Below the pieces are notes generated by a model that saw only the letters and a list, made by a program, of their open reading frames with translations, searched no databases and was not told where the DNA came from. From assembly GCA_002315285.1 (NCBI GenBank), contig DCGR01000048.1:1-13579 (forward strand): a DNA stretch of 13,579 nt. Reading direction: 5' to 3'. Positions within the stretch are counted from its first letter, which is position 1; the number at the start of each line of letters is the position of its first letter. This document shows positions 1 through 7,990 of the stretch, in pieces. Origin of the DNA: Bacteroides sp. UBA1773. Its GTDB lineage: Bacteria; Bacteroidota; Bacteroidia; Bacteroidales; Bacteroidaceae. The position numbers and the translations under genes were made by a program.

Positions 1-109
1 CTAAAATTTAAACAGCTTCTTAGTATTTAGTACACCTCATAGTAGTACCTGATTAACTGTTTTTCTGGAACAATACCGATGTTGAGCACAAGAATCTCAT
101 TATTTTGTG

Positions 110-117
110 TATTTTTG
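110..117 (+). promoter_or_regulatory. -7 box of a Bacteroidetes-type promoter for the GH2-GH78 operon
   Basis: TATTTTTG matches the Bacteroidetes primary-sigma -7 consensus TAnnTTTG. It lies 30 bases ahead of the GH2 start codon, giving an expected leader of about 24 bases. No good -33 TTTG is seen at the usual 19-21 base distance, so the call rests on the -7 box and its position. The rest of positions 1-147 is AT-rich and holds no gene I can support. Confidence 0.5.
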
Positions 118-147
118 CAACAAAATACATATTTAATAACGTATTCC

Positions 148-2064
148 ATGAAGAAAAATCTAATTATCCTGTTGCTGCTGATTGCCAGCACCAACACCTT
201 TGCCCAGCATTGGAGTGCCGTGGGCGACAAAATCCGAACCAAGTGGGCTGATGAAATGGACCCCACAAACGTATTACCCGAATATCCCCGCCCGCAGATG
301 GTCCGCACCACATGGCAAAACCTCAACGGATTGTGGGATTATGCCATCACCAACATAAACGACACATATAATGGTGCACAAGGACAAATACTCGTACCCT
401 TTGCCATAGAATCGTCATTATCTGGTGTAGGCAAGTCTGTTTCCGACAACGAAACATTATGGTACGAGCGCAGCTTCCAAGTACCCACCGCATGGAAAGG
501 CAAACGCATCATGCTACACTTCGGCGCAGTAGATTGGCACACCGAAGTGATGGTCAACAACCAGATGGTTGGCAGCCATAAAGGTGGATTCACCCCTTTC
601 TCGTTCGACATCACTCCTTATCTGAAGAAATCAGGCAAGCAGACACTCCGTGTACGCGTATGCGATGCATCCGACCTCACTTGGCAACCACGTGGCAAAC
701 AATCATTCCAACCCAAAGGCATCTGGTACACGGCCGTGACTGGCATCTGGCAGACGGTGTGGGTAGAACCCGTGAATCCCGCACACATCGAAAGCTACTA
801 CGTGACAAGCGATGTGGACAATGCCAAGTTGCGCATTGAGGCAACTGCTGTGGGACTGCAGAAAAACGACAAGCTACGGGTGGAACTACTGGAAGGTGGC
901 ATAGGCTATTCGGCTGAAAAACCAAGCAACCAAGTGCTGGCATGTGCCGACATGACCGATGGAAAGGCTGAAATCAATGTAGCCGGCATGCGGACATGGT
1001 CGCCCAAAAGCCCCTACCTATATGGTATGAGGATAAGTGTCGTTCGTGGCAAGAAAGTCATTGACACCGTAAACGGCTACACCGCCATGCGCAAGATATC
1101 GAAATCGACAACCAAGAACATCGACGGCAAGCCTTATCACCGCATGGCACTCAACAACGAAAACCTCTTCCAGATGGGACCCCTCGACCAAGGATGGTGG
1201 CCCGACGGACTCTACACCGCACCCTCTGACGAAGCGTTGAAATTCGACATTGAGAAGACCAAAGCATGGGGATTCAACATGATTCGCAAGCACATCAAGG
1301 TAGAACCTGCCCGCTGGTTCTATTGGTGCGACGTAATGGGCATGTTGGTGTGGCAAGACATGCCCAGCATCGGCGACCACTCGTTCTTCCGTCACCACAA
1401 CGGAGTAGGTGCTCGCGGCGAGACATTGCGCAAGGCCATGACCAACGGATGGAAAACCGACGAGCCAACAGCAGGCACCGACTGTGATGTACCACAAGAA
1501 TGGAAAGACAACTTCTACAAGGAATGGAAAGAGATTATAGAAGCAGTGAAACCGTTCCAGTGCATTGTGGTTTGGGTACCATTCAACGAAGGATGGGGAC
1601 AGTTCGACACCAAGCAGGTGGTTGATTTCACCCGCAAGGCTGATTCCACCCGACTCATCAACGAAGCCTCTGGTGGCATCTACCATTACGCCGGCGACAT
1701 CCTCGACACACACCACTATCCCACCCCCTCCATGCATGCGTATGACATGAACCGCATCAATGTGTTGGGTGAGTTCGGAGGCATTGGCTACCCCGAGAAA
1801 GGACACTTGTGGCAACAAGGCGACAACTGGGGCTACAATGGCGTGAAGAAAAGCCACGATGAAGTGACCGCCACCTATCTCGACTTTGCCGAAATGCTGA
1901 AAGTGTTCATCCGTACAGGATGTAGCGCAGCCGTATATACGCAAACCACCGATGTGGAAGCCGAAGTGAACGGCATCATGACCTACGACCGTAAGGTGGT
2001 GAAGATGGACGAGCAGAAGTTGCGTGAGACCAACGAAAGCATCATCAACTTCATGGAAAAATAA
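148..2064 (+). CDS. Exported glycoside hydrolase family 2 enzyme (beta-galactosidase/beta-glucuronidase-like)
   Basis: This encodes a 638-residue GH2 enzyme that removes a beta-linked sugar from the non-reducing end of an oligosaccharide, probably in the periplasm. The ATG at 148 is chosen over the in-frame ATG at 79 because it opens directly on a signal peptide (MKKNLIILLLLIAS, likely cut after Ala19). The earlier start would lie upstream of the -7 box at 110. A sugar-binding jelly roll occupies about residues 45-205, an Ig-like domain about 206-310 and a TIM barrel about 311-620. In the barrel, VPFNEGWGQ carries the predicted acid/base Glu481, and LGEFGG carries the predicted nucleophile Glu542. 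The C-terminal motif TDVEAEVNG is common in Bacteroidetes GH2 proteins of this length. The protein lacks the extra C-terminal domains of long LacZ-type enzymes. It is first in an operon with the GH78 gene 12 bases downstream. The sugar specificity cannot be read from sequence; galactose, glucuronate and other beta-glycosides are all possible. Confidence 0.93.
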   Translation: MKKNLIILLLLIASTNTFAQHWSAVGDKIRTKWADEMDPTNVLPEYPRPQMVRTTWQNLNGLWDYAITNINDTYNGAQGQILVPFAIESSLSGVGKSVSDNETLWYERSFQVPTAWKGKRIMLHFGAVDWHTEVMVNNQMVGSHKGGFTPFSFDITPYLKKSGKQTLRVRVCDASDLTWQPRGKQSFQPKGIWYTAVTGIWQTVWVEPVNPAHIESYYVTSDVDNAKLRIEATAVGLQKNDKLRVELLEGGIGYSAEKPSNQVLACADMTDGKAEINVAGMRTWSPKSPYLYGMRISVVRGKKVIDTVNGYTAMRKISKSTTKNIDGKPYHRMALNNENLFQMGPLDQGWWPDGLYTAPSDEALKFDIEKTKAWGFNMIRKHIKVEPARWFYWCDVMGMLVWQDMPSIGDHSFFRHHNGVGARGETLRKAMTNGWKTDEPTAGTDCDVPQEWKDNFYKEWKEIIEAVKPFQCIVVWVPFNEGWGQFDTKQVVDFTRKADSTRLINEASGGIYHYAGDILDTHHYPTPSMHAYDMNRINVLGEFGGIGYPEKGHLWQQGDNWGYNGVKKSHDEVTATYLDFAEMLKVFIRTGCSAAVYTQTTDVEAEVNGIMTYDRKVVKMDEQKLRETNESIINFMEK

Positions 2065-2076
2065 ACAGCAAACGTT

Positions 2077-4374
2077 ATGAATAGAATTTTCACCGCGATT
2101 TCCGCTTGCGTGCTGACAGCAGCAGTCAGCGCACAACCAAAGCCATTCGGTCTGATGACCGACTTGATAGAACGCACCAACGTGGTATATGTAAACGGTT
2201 ATCCCTCATCCATGACCCTCGAAGAGTCCTCACAAGCCATCGAGGCGATACAGTACGTACGGATTGCCTCGAAACGCCCCAACTTCAGCTGGATTGTGGA
2301 TGCCGACAATGCCAACGATGTGGTGCAGACCGCCTACGAGATAAAGGTGGAATCCTGCACCCCCAAAGCCTCCGACAAAGAAAAAGGCAAGGAGGAAATG
2401 ATGACTGCCATCGTATGGGAATCGGGATGGGTGGAGAGCACGCAGTCATCGGCTGTAAGCTACGCAGGCGACGAATTACAACCCAACACCATCTATCGTT
2501 GGAGCGTGCGTACCACCGACAACAAGGGGCGCACAAGCGAATGGTCTGACCCCAAGGCTTTCATGACAGCTGCTCAAATGAGCGACTACGAGGTCGCCAC
2601 CGAACCTTTGACACGCACCGACGAGTATCCCCAAAGGGTGGACAAAGCTCCCAACGGCCATTATTTCCTCGACTTCGGCAAGGCATCGTTTGGCCAGCTA
2701 CGGCTTACACTCACCGCACCGCAAGAGGGTGGTAAGGTTACCGTGCACCTGGGCGAGAGAGTGGAGAACGGTCAAGTGAACCGCCATCCGGCAGGTACCA
2801 CCCGCTACCGCCAGATTGTGCTGGCCCTGCAACCTGGCACACATTCGTACCAACTGAAAATGCTGCCCGACTACCGCAACACCCACGGCGATGCCGTGCT
2901 GATGCCCGATTATATCGGTGAAGTGATGCCTTTCCGCTATGTGGAGGTAGAGGGTTATGACAGCAAGTTGCAAGTCCAAGATGTCGTTCGCAGCACCATA
3001 CACCATCCCTTCAACGATATGGCAGCCTCGTTCCGCTGTTCCGACGAGACCATCAACGCCATCTGGGAGCTCTGCAAATACTCCATGAAAGCCACCAGTT
3101 TCATCGGCTACCACATCGATGGCGACCGCGAACGCATTCCCTACGAACTCGATGCACTCATCAACCAGCTTGCATACTATGGCACCGATCGCACATACAG
3201 TCTGTCGCGTCGGTCGGCACAATACCTGCTCGACCACCCCACATGGCCTACCGAGTGGATCTTGCAGTCGGTGCTGATTGCTTGGTACGACTATCTGTAC
3301 ACTGGCGACACCCGGCTCTTGGCCACACAATACGACTTGTTGAAATCACATACGCTGACAGAGCTACGAGGCGAGAACGGACTCATCAGTACCCGCGCCA
3401 AAGCGCAGAGTCCCGAATTCCTGACATCCATACACCGCAAGGAAGTCATCCGCGACATCGTGGATTGGCCACAAGGCAAGGGTAGCTTTGGATTAGGCAA
3501 GGACGATCCAGGCGAATCGGATTCGTTCGAATTTACCGACTACAACACCGTAGTGAATGCCTACCACTACAACACCCTACGATGTATGCAGCACATTGCC
3601 ACCGCATTGGGCAACCAGACGGAAGCCGGGCATTGGGAAAGCGAGGCAGAACAAATGAAAAAACGGTTCAACGCCCTCCTGCTGAATCCGAAACAGGAAA
3701 ACTACCGCGATGGTGTAGGCACCGACCATGCAGCCTTGCACAGCAGCATGTTTGCCATGGCGTTCGGCATGGTTCCGCGGCAATACACGGCAGCAGTGGC
3801 AGCACACATCAAGAGTCGCGGTGTGGCTTGCAGCATCAGCAATGCCAAATTCCTGCTCGATGCGCTCTACGATGCTCTGGAAGCCGATTATGCCCTGTCC
3901 ATTCTCACCTCCAAAGCCGACCGCAGCTGGTATAGCACCCTGCGTGCAGGATCCACCATCACCTTCGAAGCCTGGGATGACAAATACAAACCCAACCAAG
4001 ACTGGAACCATGCTTGGGGAGCAGCTCCTGCCGATGTGATTCCCCACAAGCTGATGGGCATCGAACCACTCGCACCAGGATGGACAGAGCTACGTGTCCG
4101 CCCCCAAACAGCCTCCTTGGCTCATGCCAAAGGTACGTTTCCCACCATCAAGGGCGATGTGAAACTCTCCACCCGCCTCGAAGGAGCCACCTACACCATG
4201 CAGCTCACCCTGCCCGCCAACACCTCGGCACAAGTGTATGTGCCTATCGTGAAAGGATGCAAAGGAAAACTGAGTATCAACGGTGAACGTGTAAAGGCAA
4301 AGAAAGATGAATCGGGCAAGTTCTACCTGCTCTACAACGTAGGTTCAGGCACAAAGGAAATCCGAATCGAATAA
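2077..4374 (+). CDS. Exported alpha-L-rhamnosidase-like protein, GH78 type
   Basis: This encodes a 765-residue protein predicted to release terminal alpha-L-rhamnose from oligosaccharides in the periplasm. A signal peptide is visible and is likely cut after Ala19 (AVSA before QPKPF). A fibronectin/Ig-like N-domain spans about residues 55-165, with YEIKVES and the typical TIYRWSVRTTDNKG. A beta-sandwich spans about 190-305 (FLDFGKASFGQL), an (alpha/alpha)6 barrel about 310-660, and a C-terminal beta domain about 665-765. In the barrel, DGDRERIPYELD at 348-359 takes the place of the usual DxPxRDE-type acid motif, with Glu352 the likely general acid. Glu631 in TITFEAWD is the likely general base, followed by NHAWGAAPAD, a GH78 hallmark. 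The protein is shorter than many GH78 enzymes and appears to lack the extra N-terminal carbohydrate-binding module (Bac_rhamnosid_N). The 12-base gap from the GH2 gene suggests co-transcription. Family membership is firm; rhamnose specificity is inferred. Confidence 0.88.
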   Translation: MNRIFTAISACVLTAAVSAQPKPFGLMTDLIERTNVVYVNGYPSSMTLEESSQAIEAIQYVRIASKRPNFSWIVDADNANDVVQTAYEIKVESCTPKASDKEKGKEEMMTAIVWESGWVESTQSSAVSYAGDELQPNTIYRWSVRTTDNKGRTSEWSDPKAFMTAAQMSDYEVATEPLTRTDEYPQRVDKAPNGHYFLDFGKASFGQLRLTLTAPQEGGKVTVHLGERVENGQVNRHPAGTTRYRQIVLALQPGTHSYQLKMLPDYRNTHGDAVLMPDYIGEVMPFRYVEVEGYDSKLQVQDVVRSTIHHPFNDMAASFRCSDETINAIWELCKYSMKATSFIGYHIDGDRERIPYELDALINQLAYYGTDRTYSLSRRSAQYLLDHPTWPTEWILQSVLIAWYDYLYTGDTRLLATQYDLLKSHTLTELRGENGLISTRAKAQSPEFLTSIHRKEVIRDIVDWPQGKGSFGLGKDDPGESDSFEFTDYNTVVNAYHYNTLRCMQHIATALGNQTEAGHWESEAEQMKKRFNALLLNPKQENYRDGVGTDHAALHSSMFAMAFGMVPRQYTAAVAAHIKSRGVACSISNAKFLLDALYDALEADYALSILTSKADRSWYSTLRAGSTITFEAWDDKYKPNQDWNHAWGAAPADVIPHKLMGIEPLAPGWTELRVRPQTASLAHAKGTFPTIKGDVKLSTRLEGATYTMQLTLPANTSAQVYVPIVKGCKGKLSINGERVKAKKDESGKFYLLYNVGSGTKEIRIE

Positions 4375-4384
4375 ATCCTACAGC

Positions 4385-4418
4385 AAAGCATCCCACAGTG
4401 TGGGATGCTTTCGTTTTT
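4385..4418 (+). terminator. Rho-independent terminator after the GH2-GH78 operon
   Basis: A perfect 12-bp stem (AAAGCATCCCAC pairing with GTGGGATGCTTT) with a 3-base loop is followed by CG and five T. It begins 10 bases after the GH78 stop codon. It lies between convergent operons and may also help stop the symporter transcript from the other side, but the T-run on the minus strand is short (TTT). Confidence 0.88.
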
Positions 4419-4440
4419 CAGTTCAGCAAAAAGCATTGCC

Positions 4441-5832
4441 TTATTTTCTCCGATTCCCTTCGTACTCCTTGAGCGCACGCAAAGCCTGTGGGAATAGGAT
4501 GAACAGCGCGATGACGTTTATCCATGTAGTAAGTCCCACACCAATGTCGCCAAGAATCCAGACGGTGTCCGACGTAGTGACAGCCCCCAGCACCACCAGT
4601 ACCAATGACAGGCACTGATAGCTTCGCAAAACAATGGTACCCTTACGCTCATTCAGTCTATCCGATCTGTTGAACAAGTATATGATGCTCGATTCGGCAT
4701 AGAAATAATAAGCCATGATGGTAGTAAAAGCAAAAAACAAGAGCGCCACCGTCACAAAAATGTGGCCATAGCCTTGGAATACGGTATCGATGGCCGACTG
4801 CGTGTAACCAACATAGTTGTTGCCCAATTCGGCTGCGCCACAGTAAACCATTTCACCCGTATTGGTATCGAATATGTTGAAACACCCCGTACAGAGTATC
4901 ATCAAAGCCGTAGCTGTGCAAACCAAGAGTGTGTCGATATACACCGAGAAAGCCTGTACAAGCCCCTGTTGCACAGGCGACTCATTGTAGGCACTGCCCG
5001 ACACGATGGCGCCTCCACCTTCTCCCGCTTCGTTGGAGAACAGTCCCCTTTTCACACCAAAAGCTATGGCAGAACCCAGCATACCACCAGCCAAGGGATT
5101 GATGCCGAAAGCATTGCTGAAAATGAGCCCGAACGCATGGGGAATACGTTCAGCATTACCCACAATGACAATCAACGCCATCAGTAGATAGACGATAGCC
5201 ATAAAAGGAGTAATACTCGTGGCCACATGAGCAATACGTCGAGCTCCCCCCAACACCACAGCGCCCAAAATGATGGCAAGCACACCCCCCGACAGCAAAG
5301 GACTGACAGAGAATGAATTGAGGAACGCACTCGACACCCCATTGGCCTGCACCAACATGGTCAACATGCCGTAACCCAAGATGGTGGCGATGGCAAACAC
5401 CACACCCAGCCAAGGCATGCGCAGGCCTTTCTCGATATAGCTGAAAGGACCACCCCAATAAGCCTGCCGACAAGTGAACTTATACATCTGGGCAAGTGTC
5501 GATTCGGTGTAGGCCGTAGAGGCACCCAAGAAGGCCGTCATCCACATCCAGAACACCGCACCTGGTCCCCCCATGGCAATGGCCGTTGCCACTCCCACGA
5601 TGTTGCCTGTGCCTACCCGACCCGAAAGGGCTATGCAAAATGCCTGGAATGACGAAAGCGCATTCACCCCCTCCGATTTGTTGGGCGAAAACAGCAAACG
5701 CACCATCAGCCCTATCCGACGCACCTGTACGAAGCGGGTGCGCACCGAGAAATAAAGACCGGCTCCCACCAGCAACACAACCAATACCGGGCTCCATACA
5801 ATATCGTTGATGACACTTATCACTTCTTTCAT
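4441..5832 (-). CDS. AGCS-family sodium:alanine (amino acid) symporter
   Basis: This encodes a 463-residue inner-membrane carrier of the alanine or glycine:cation symporter family, which imports small amino acids with Na+. The family signature is present in full as GGPGAVFWMWMTAFLG at residues 88-103. It is preceded by the conserved GRVGTGNIVGVA (71-82) in the cation/substrate region and followed by SNEAGEGGGA at 266-275. The remainder is mostly hydrophobic helices, about ten, ending in a short basic tail. The length is normal for the family. The ATG at 5832 opens on MKEVISVIND, as expected for these carriers. It is the second gene of an operon, 13 bases after the crcB stop codon, with no promoter of its own visible. 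The substrate is most likely alanine, glycine or serine; glutamine is also known in the family. Confidence 0.94.
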   Translation of the reverse strand: MKEVISVINDIVWSPVLVVLLVGAGLYFSVRTRFVQVRRIGLMVRLLFSPNKSEGVNALSSFQAFCIALSGRVGTGNIVGVATAIAMGGPGAVFWMWMTAFLGASTAYTESTLAQMYKFTCRQAYWGGPFSYIEKGLRMPWLGVVFAIATILGYGMLTMLVQANGVSSAFLNSFSVSPLLSGGVLAIILGAVVLGGARRIAHVATSITPFMAIVYLLMALIVIVGNAERIPHAFGLIFSNAFGINPLAGGMLGSAIAFGVKRGLFSNEAGEGGGAIVSGSAYNESPVQQGLVQAFSVYIDTLLVCTATALMILCTGCFNIFDTNTGEMVYCGAAELGNNYVGYTQSAIDTVFQGYGHIFVTVALLFFAFTTIMAYYFYAESSIIYLFNRSDRLNERKGTIVLRSYQCLSLVLVVLGAVTTSDTVWILGDIGVGLTTWINVIALFILFPQALRALKEYEGNRRK

Positions 5833-5845
5833 CCTATTCTGTTTT

Positions 5846-6235
5846 TCAATTTGACACTACACGAACCAACATTCCAGCCACATGATAGGCTGTCACAAAA
5901 GCCACTACCCCCAATAGCACACTGCCACACACATAGAGCATCGAATGGAGCGTATCGCCCTGATGGGCCAGACCGAAGCCATCGGACACGAATGTGGAGA
6001 AAGTGGTGAAACCACCGCATACGCCTACCACGAGAAACCGATGGATACCTCCGTTCAACTGACAACCTCCATCCACCACACCTACCAAGGAACCCAACAG
6101 CAGGCAACCCAGCACGTTCACCGCAATCGTACCCAAGTGGAAATGCGATTCCGCATTATGGGTGGCAAGCATCAACAGGTAACGCAACATGCCACCAATC
6201 CCGCTTCCCAATCCTATAATCAACAATGTTTTCAC
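5846..6235 (-). CDS. crcB: Fluoride-specific ion channel CrcB/Fluc
   Basis: This encodes a small four-helix inner-membrane protein that forms dimeric channels exporting fluoride. With the GTG start at 6235 it has 129 residues, the usual Fluc length. Visible family features are GIGGMLRY (Arg18), the pore-helix motif GTIAVNVLG with Asn40, and GVCGGFTTFSTF at 71-82. That last motif provides the central Na+ site and the pore phenylalanines (Phe79 and Phe82). A longer version starting at TTG 6259 is possible on paper, but that codon lies inside the -7 box and ahead of the expected transcription start, so I reject it. No ATG is available near the start of the conserved region. It is first in an operon with the AGCS symporter. 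The leader is too short for a crcB-type fluoride riboswitch, so any fluoride response would need a protein. Confidence 0.92.
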   Translation of the reverse strand: MKTLLIIGLGSGIGGMLRYLLMLATHNAESHFHLGTIAVNVLGCLLLGSLVGVVDGGCQLNGGIHRFLVVGVCGGFTTFSTFVSDGFGLAHQGDTLHSMLYVCGSVLLGVVAFVTAYHVAGMLVRVVSN

Positions 6236-6242
6236 GAACCTT

Positions 6243-6256
6243 CGACTTTGAAGTCG
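6243..6256. promoter_or_regulatory. Perfect dyad at the crcB transcription start, operator candidate
   Basis: CGACTT-TG-AAGTCG is a perfect 6-2-6 inverted repeat. It directly abuts the -7 box at 6257-6264 and spans the predicted transcription start near 6250. This is a classic place for a repressor site, but no regulator is encoded nearby, and a dyad of this size can occur by chance. Confidence 0.35.
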
Positions 6257-6287
6257 CAAAAATAAGTAAAATCAAACGAACTTGCAA
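6257..6287 (-). promoter_or_regulatory. Promoter of the crcB-symporter operon
   Basis: Reading the minus strand, TTG at 6287-6285 (in context CTTG) is followed by a 20-base spacer and TATTTTTG at 6264-6257. This fits the Bacteroidetes TTTG-N19-21-TAnnTTTG promoter, with one mismatch in the -33 box. The predicted start of transcription is near 6250, about 15 bases before the GTG start codon of crcB. Confidence 0.7.
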
Positions 6288-6413
6288 GCAAAACCGCCAC
6301 ACAACCAACATTTTGCCATGTTTTCCGGCCTGACAACAAGCCAAAAGCAAACAGCAAGACAACTTCTTTTTAAAAAAAAAGCCGACAAATGCCATTGGTT
6401 CGTTTTTTATTCA

Positions 6414-6421
6414 TACTTTTG
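6414..6421 (+). promoter_or_regulatory. -7 box of a promoter for the GH30 gene
   Basis: TACTTTTG matches TAnnTTTG and lies 30 bases before the ATG at 6452, the same distance as in front of the GH2 gene. The nearest TTG, at 6395-6397, is only 16 bases upstream, so the -33 box is weak. An A-tract at 6372-6379 lies further upstream. Confidence 0.5.
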
Positions 6422-6451
6422 TCGTGTTGATAAAAACTGTTTGATTGTAAC

Positions 6452-7894
6452 ATGAAAACGCACGAAGCAATTCTATCCTTGGTTTTCCTCCTGTTTTGCG
6501 TGGCACCACAATATGCCAATGCCAGGAAATTGGTGTCCTACACAAGTACAGCCGATGGGAGTATGTTCTTCCAGCGCAGCAGCCTGTCCTTCGGCAAATC
6601 GCCACTCGGCAACAACCTTGTACGCATCGCTGTCGATGACCGCCACCAGACGATGGATGGCTTCGGAGCAGCTCTCACCGGCAGTTCGTGCTACAACCTC
6701 ATGCAAATGTCGCCCAACGACCGCAAGGCTTTCCTGCGTCAGACCTTCTCCATGAAGAAAGGATTGGGGTTCAGCTACATTCGTATCTCTATCGGATGCT
6801 CCGACTTCAGTCTGTCCGACTACACCTGTTGCGACACTCCAGGCATCGAGAATTTCGCCCTGACCCACGAAGAGACAGACTACGTGATACCTATCCTCAA
6901 GGAAATCCTGAAAATCCAACCTGGTCTTAAAATCATGGGCTCACCATGGACTTGTCCCCGTTGGATGAAGGTAGATAACCTCCAGTCGCTCCAACCCCTC
7001 AATTCCTGGACCGACGGACAACTCAATCCCCGCTACTATCAAGACTATGCCACCTATTTCGTGCGCTGGGTGCAGGCATTCGAGCAAGCAGGCATCCCCA
7101 TCTACTCCGTCACCGTACAGAACGAGCCGCTCAACCGAGGAAATTCCGCGTCACTCTTCATGGGGTGGAAGGAGCAGCAGCAATTCGTGGCCGAAGCCCT
7201 CGGCCCTGCTTTCCAGAAGGCTGGACTGACCACCAGGATCTATGCCTTCGACCACAATTACAACTACGACCGCATCCCCGACCAACAACAATACCCCCTG
7301 CATGTATATGACAACGAGGTAGCCGCCACCTTCCTGTCGGGTGCCGCCTATCACAACTACGGAGGCAATCGCCGCGAGCTGTTGAGGATTGGGGAAGAGC
7401 GTCCCGACAAGGAACTTATCTTTACCGAAACCTCCATCGGCATGTGGAACGATGGACGGAATCTGGCCAAGCGACTTCCTGCCGACATGAGTGAGATTGC
7501 CCTTGGTACGGTAGAGTATGGTTGTGGTGCCGTCATCGTGTGGAATCTCATGCTCGACACCGAACGTGGTCCCTACCGCCCCGGAGGTTGCGCCACCTGC
7601 TACGGAGCAGTAGATATCGACCGCAACGACTATCACACCATCTCCTACAATTCCCATTACTACATCATCGGCCACCTCTCCTGTGTCGTTCGCCCCGGAT
7701 CCATACGCCTCGGCACCAACGAGCAGTCGGGGCTCATGACCTGTGCGTTCCGCAATCCCGACAACACCATCGCCCTCGTTGTCCTCAACAAGGAGCCATG
7801 CGCCATGTCCTTCTCGTTCACAGCCGATGGTCGTAGCTATGCCAATGCCACGCTGCCTCCTCACAGTGTCACATCATATCTCTGGAAGCCCTGA
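6452..7894 (+). CDS. Exported GH30 glycoside hydrolase, beta-1,6-glucanase/glucosylceramidase-like
   Basis: This encodes a 480-residue GH30 enzyme with a signal peptide (hydrophobic core at residues 7-17, likely cut after Ala24 in YANA). The (beta/alpha)8 barrel spans about residues 60-400. It opens with the family motif QTMDGFGAALTGSS and contains MGSPWTCPRWMK at 162-173. The predicted acid/base is Glu225 in TVQNEPLN, and the predicted nucleophile is Glu326 in FTETSIG. A side beta-domain is completed at the C-terminus (about 400-480, with residues before the barrel contributing). The overall pattern resembles GH30 subfamily 3, whose Bacteroidetes and fungal members cleave beta-1,6-glucans; a glucosylceramidase-like or other beta-glucosidic activity is possible. 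The gene stands alone, divergent from crcB and convergent with the NAD operon. No clean terminator follows it: only a 7-bp repeat, TATGACA/TGTCATA, enclosing 48 bases (7897-7958). Confidence 0.92.
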   Translation: MKTHEAILSLVFLLFCVAPQYANARKLVSYTSTADGSMFFQRSSLSFGKSPLGNNLVRIAVDDRHQTMDGFGAALTGSSCYNLMQMSPNDRKAFLRQTFSMKKGLGFSYIRISIGCSDFSLSDYTCCDTPGIENFALTHEETDYVIPILKEILKIQPGLKIMGSPWTCPRWMKVDNLQSLQPLNSWTDGQLNPRYYQDYATYFVRWVQAFEQAGIPIYSVTVQNEPLNRGNSASLFMGWKEQQQFVAEALGPAFQKAGLTTRIYAFDHNYNYDRIPDQQQYPLHVYDNEVAATFLSGAAYHNYGGNRRELLRIGEERPDKELIFTETSIGMWNDGRNLAKRLPADMSEIALGTVEYGCGAVIVWNLMLDTERGPYRPGGCATCYGAVDIDRNDYHTISYNSHYYIIGHLSCVVRPGSIRLGTNEQSGLMTCAFRNPDNTIALVVLNKEPCAMSFSFTADGRSYANATLPPHSVTSYLWKP

Positions 7895-7990
7895 TATATG
7901 ACAAGAACCCCTCCTTATTCTTACATATCCACCCCAAAAAGGTGCATGAACTGTCATAGCCCATACACCTCGACAATAAAGAGAGAATTT

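Noticed and set aside
27..326. Minus-strand frame of 99 codons at the left edge
   Set aside because: It overlaps the GH2 signal peptide and promoter region and has no recognisable domain.
1018..2136. Open frame of 372 codons on the minus strand opposite the GH2 gene
   Set aside because: It runs antisense through the GH2 catalytic domain and across the GH2-GH78 junction, has no motif, and lacks a promoter.
6236..6451. Fluoride riboswitch upstream of crcB
   Set aside because: The predicted leader is about 15 bases, too short for the aptamer, and I see no matching motif in the intergenic region.
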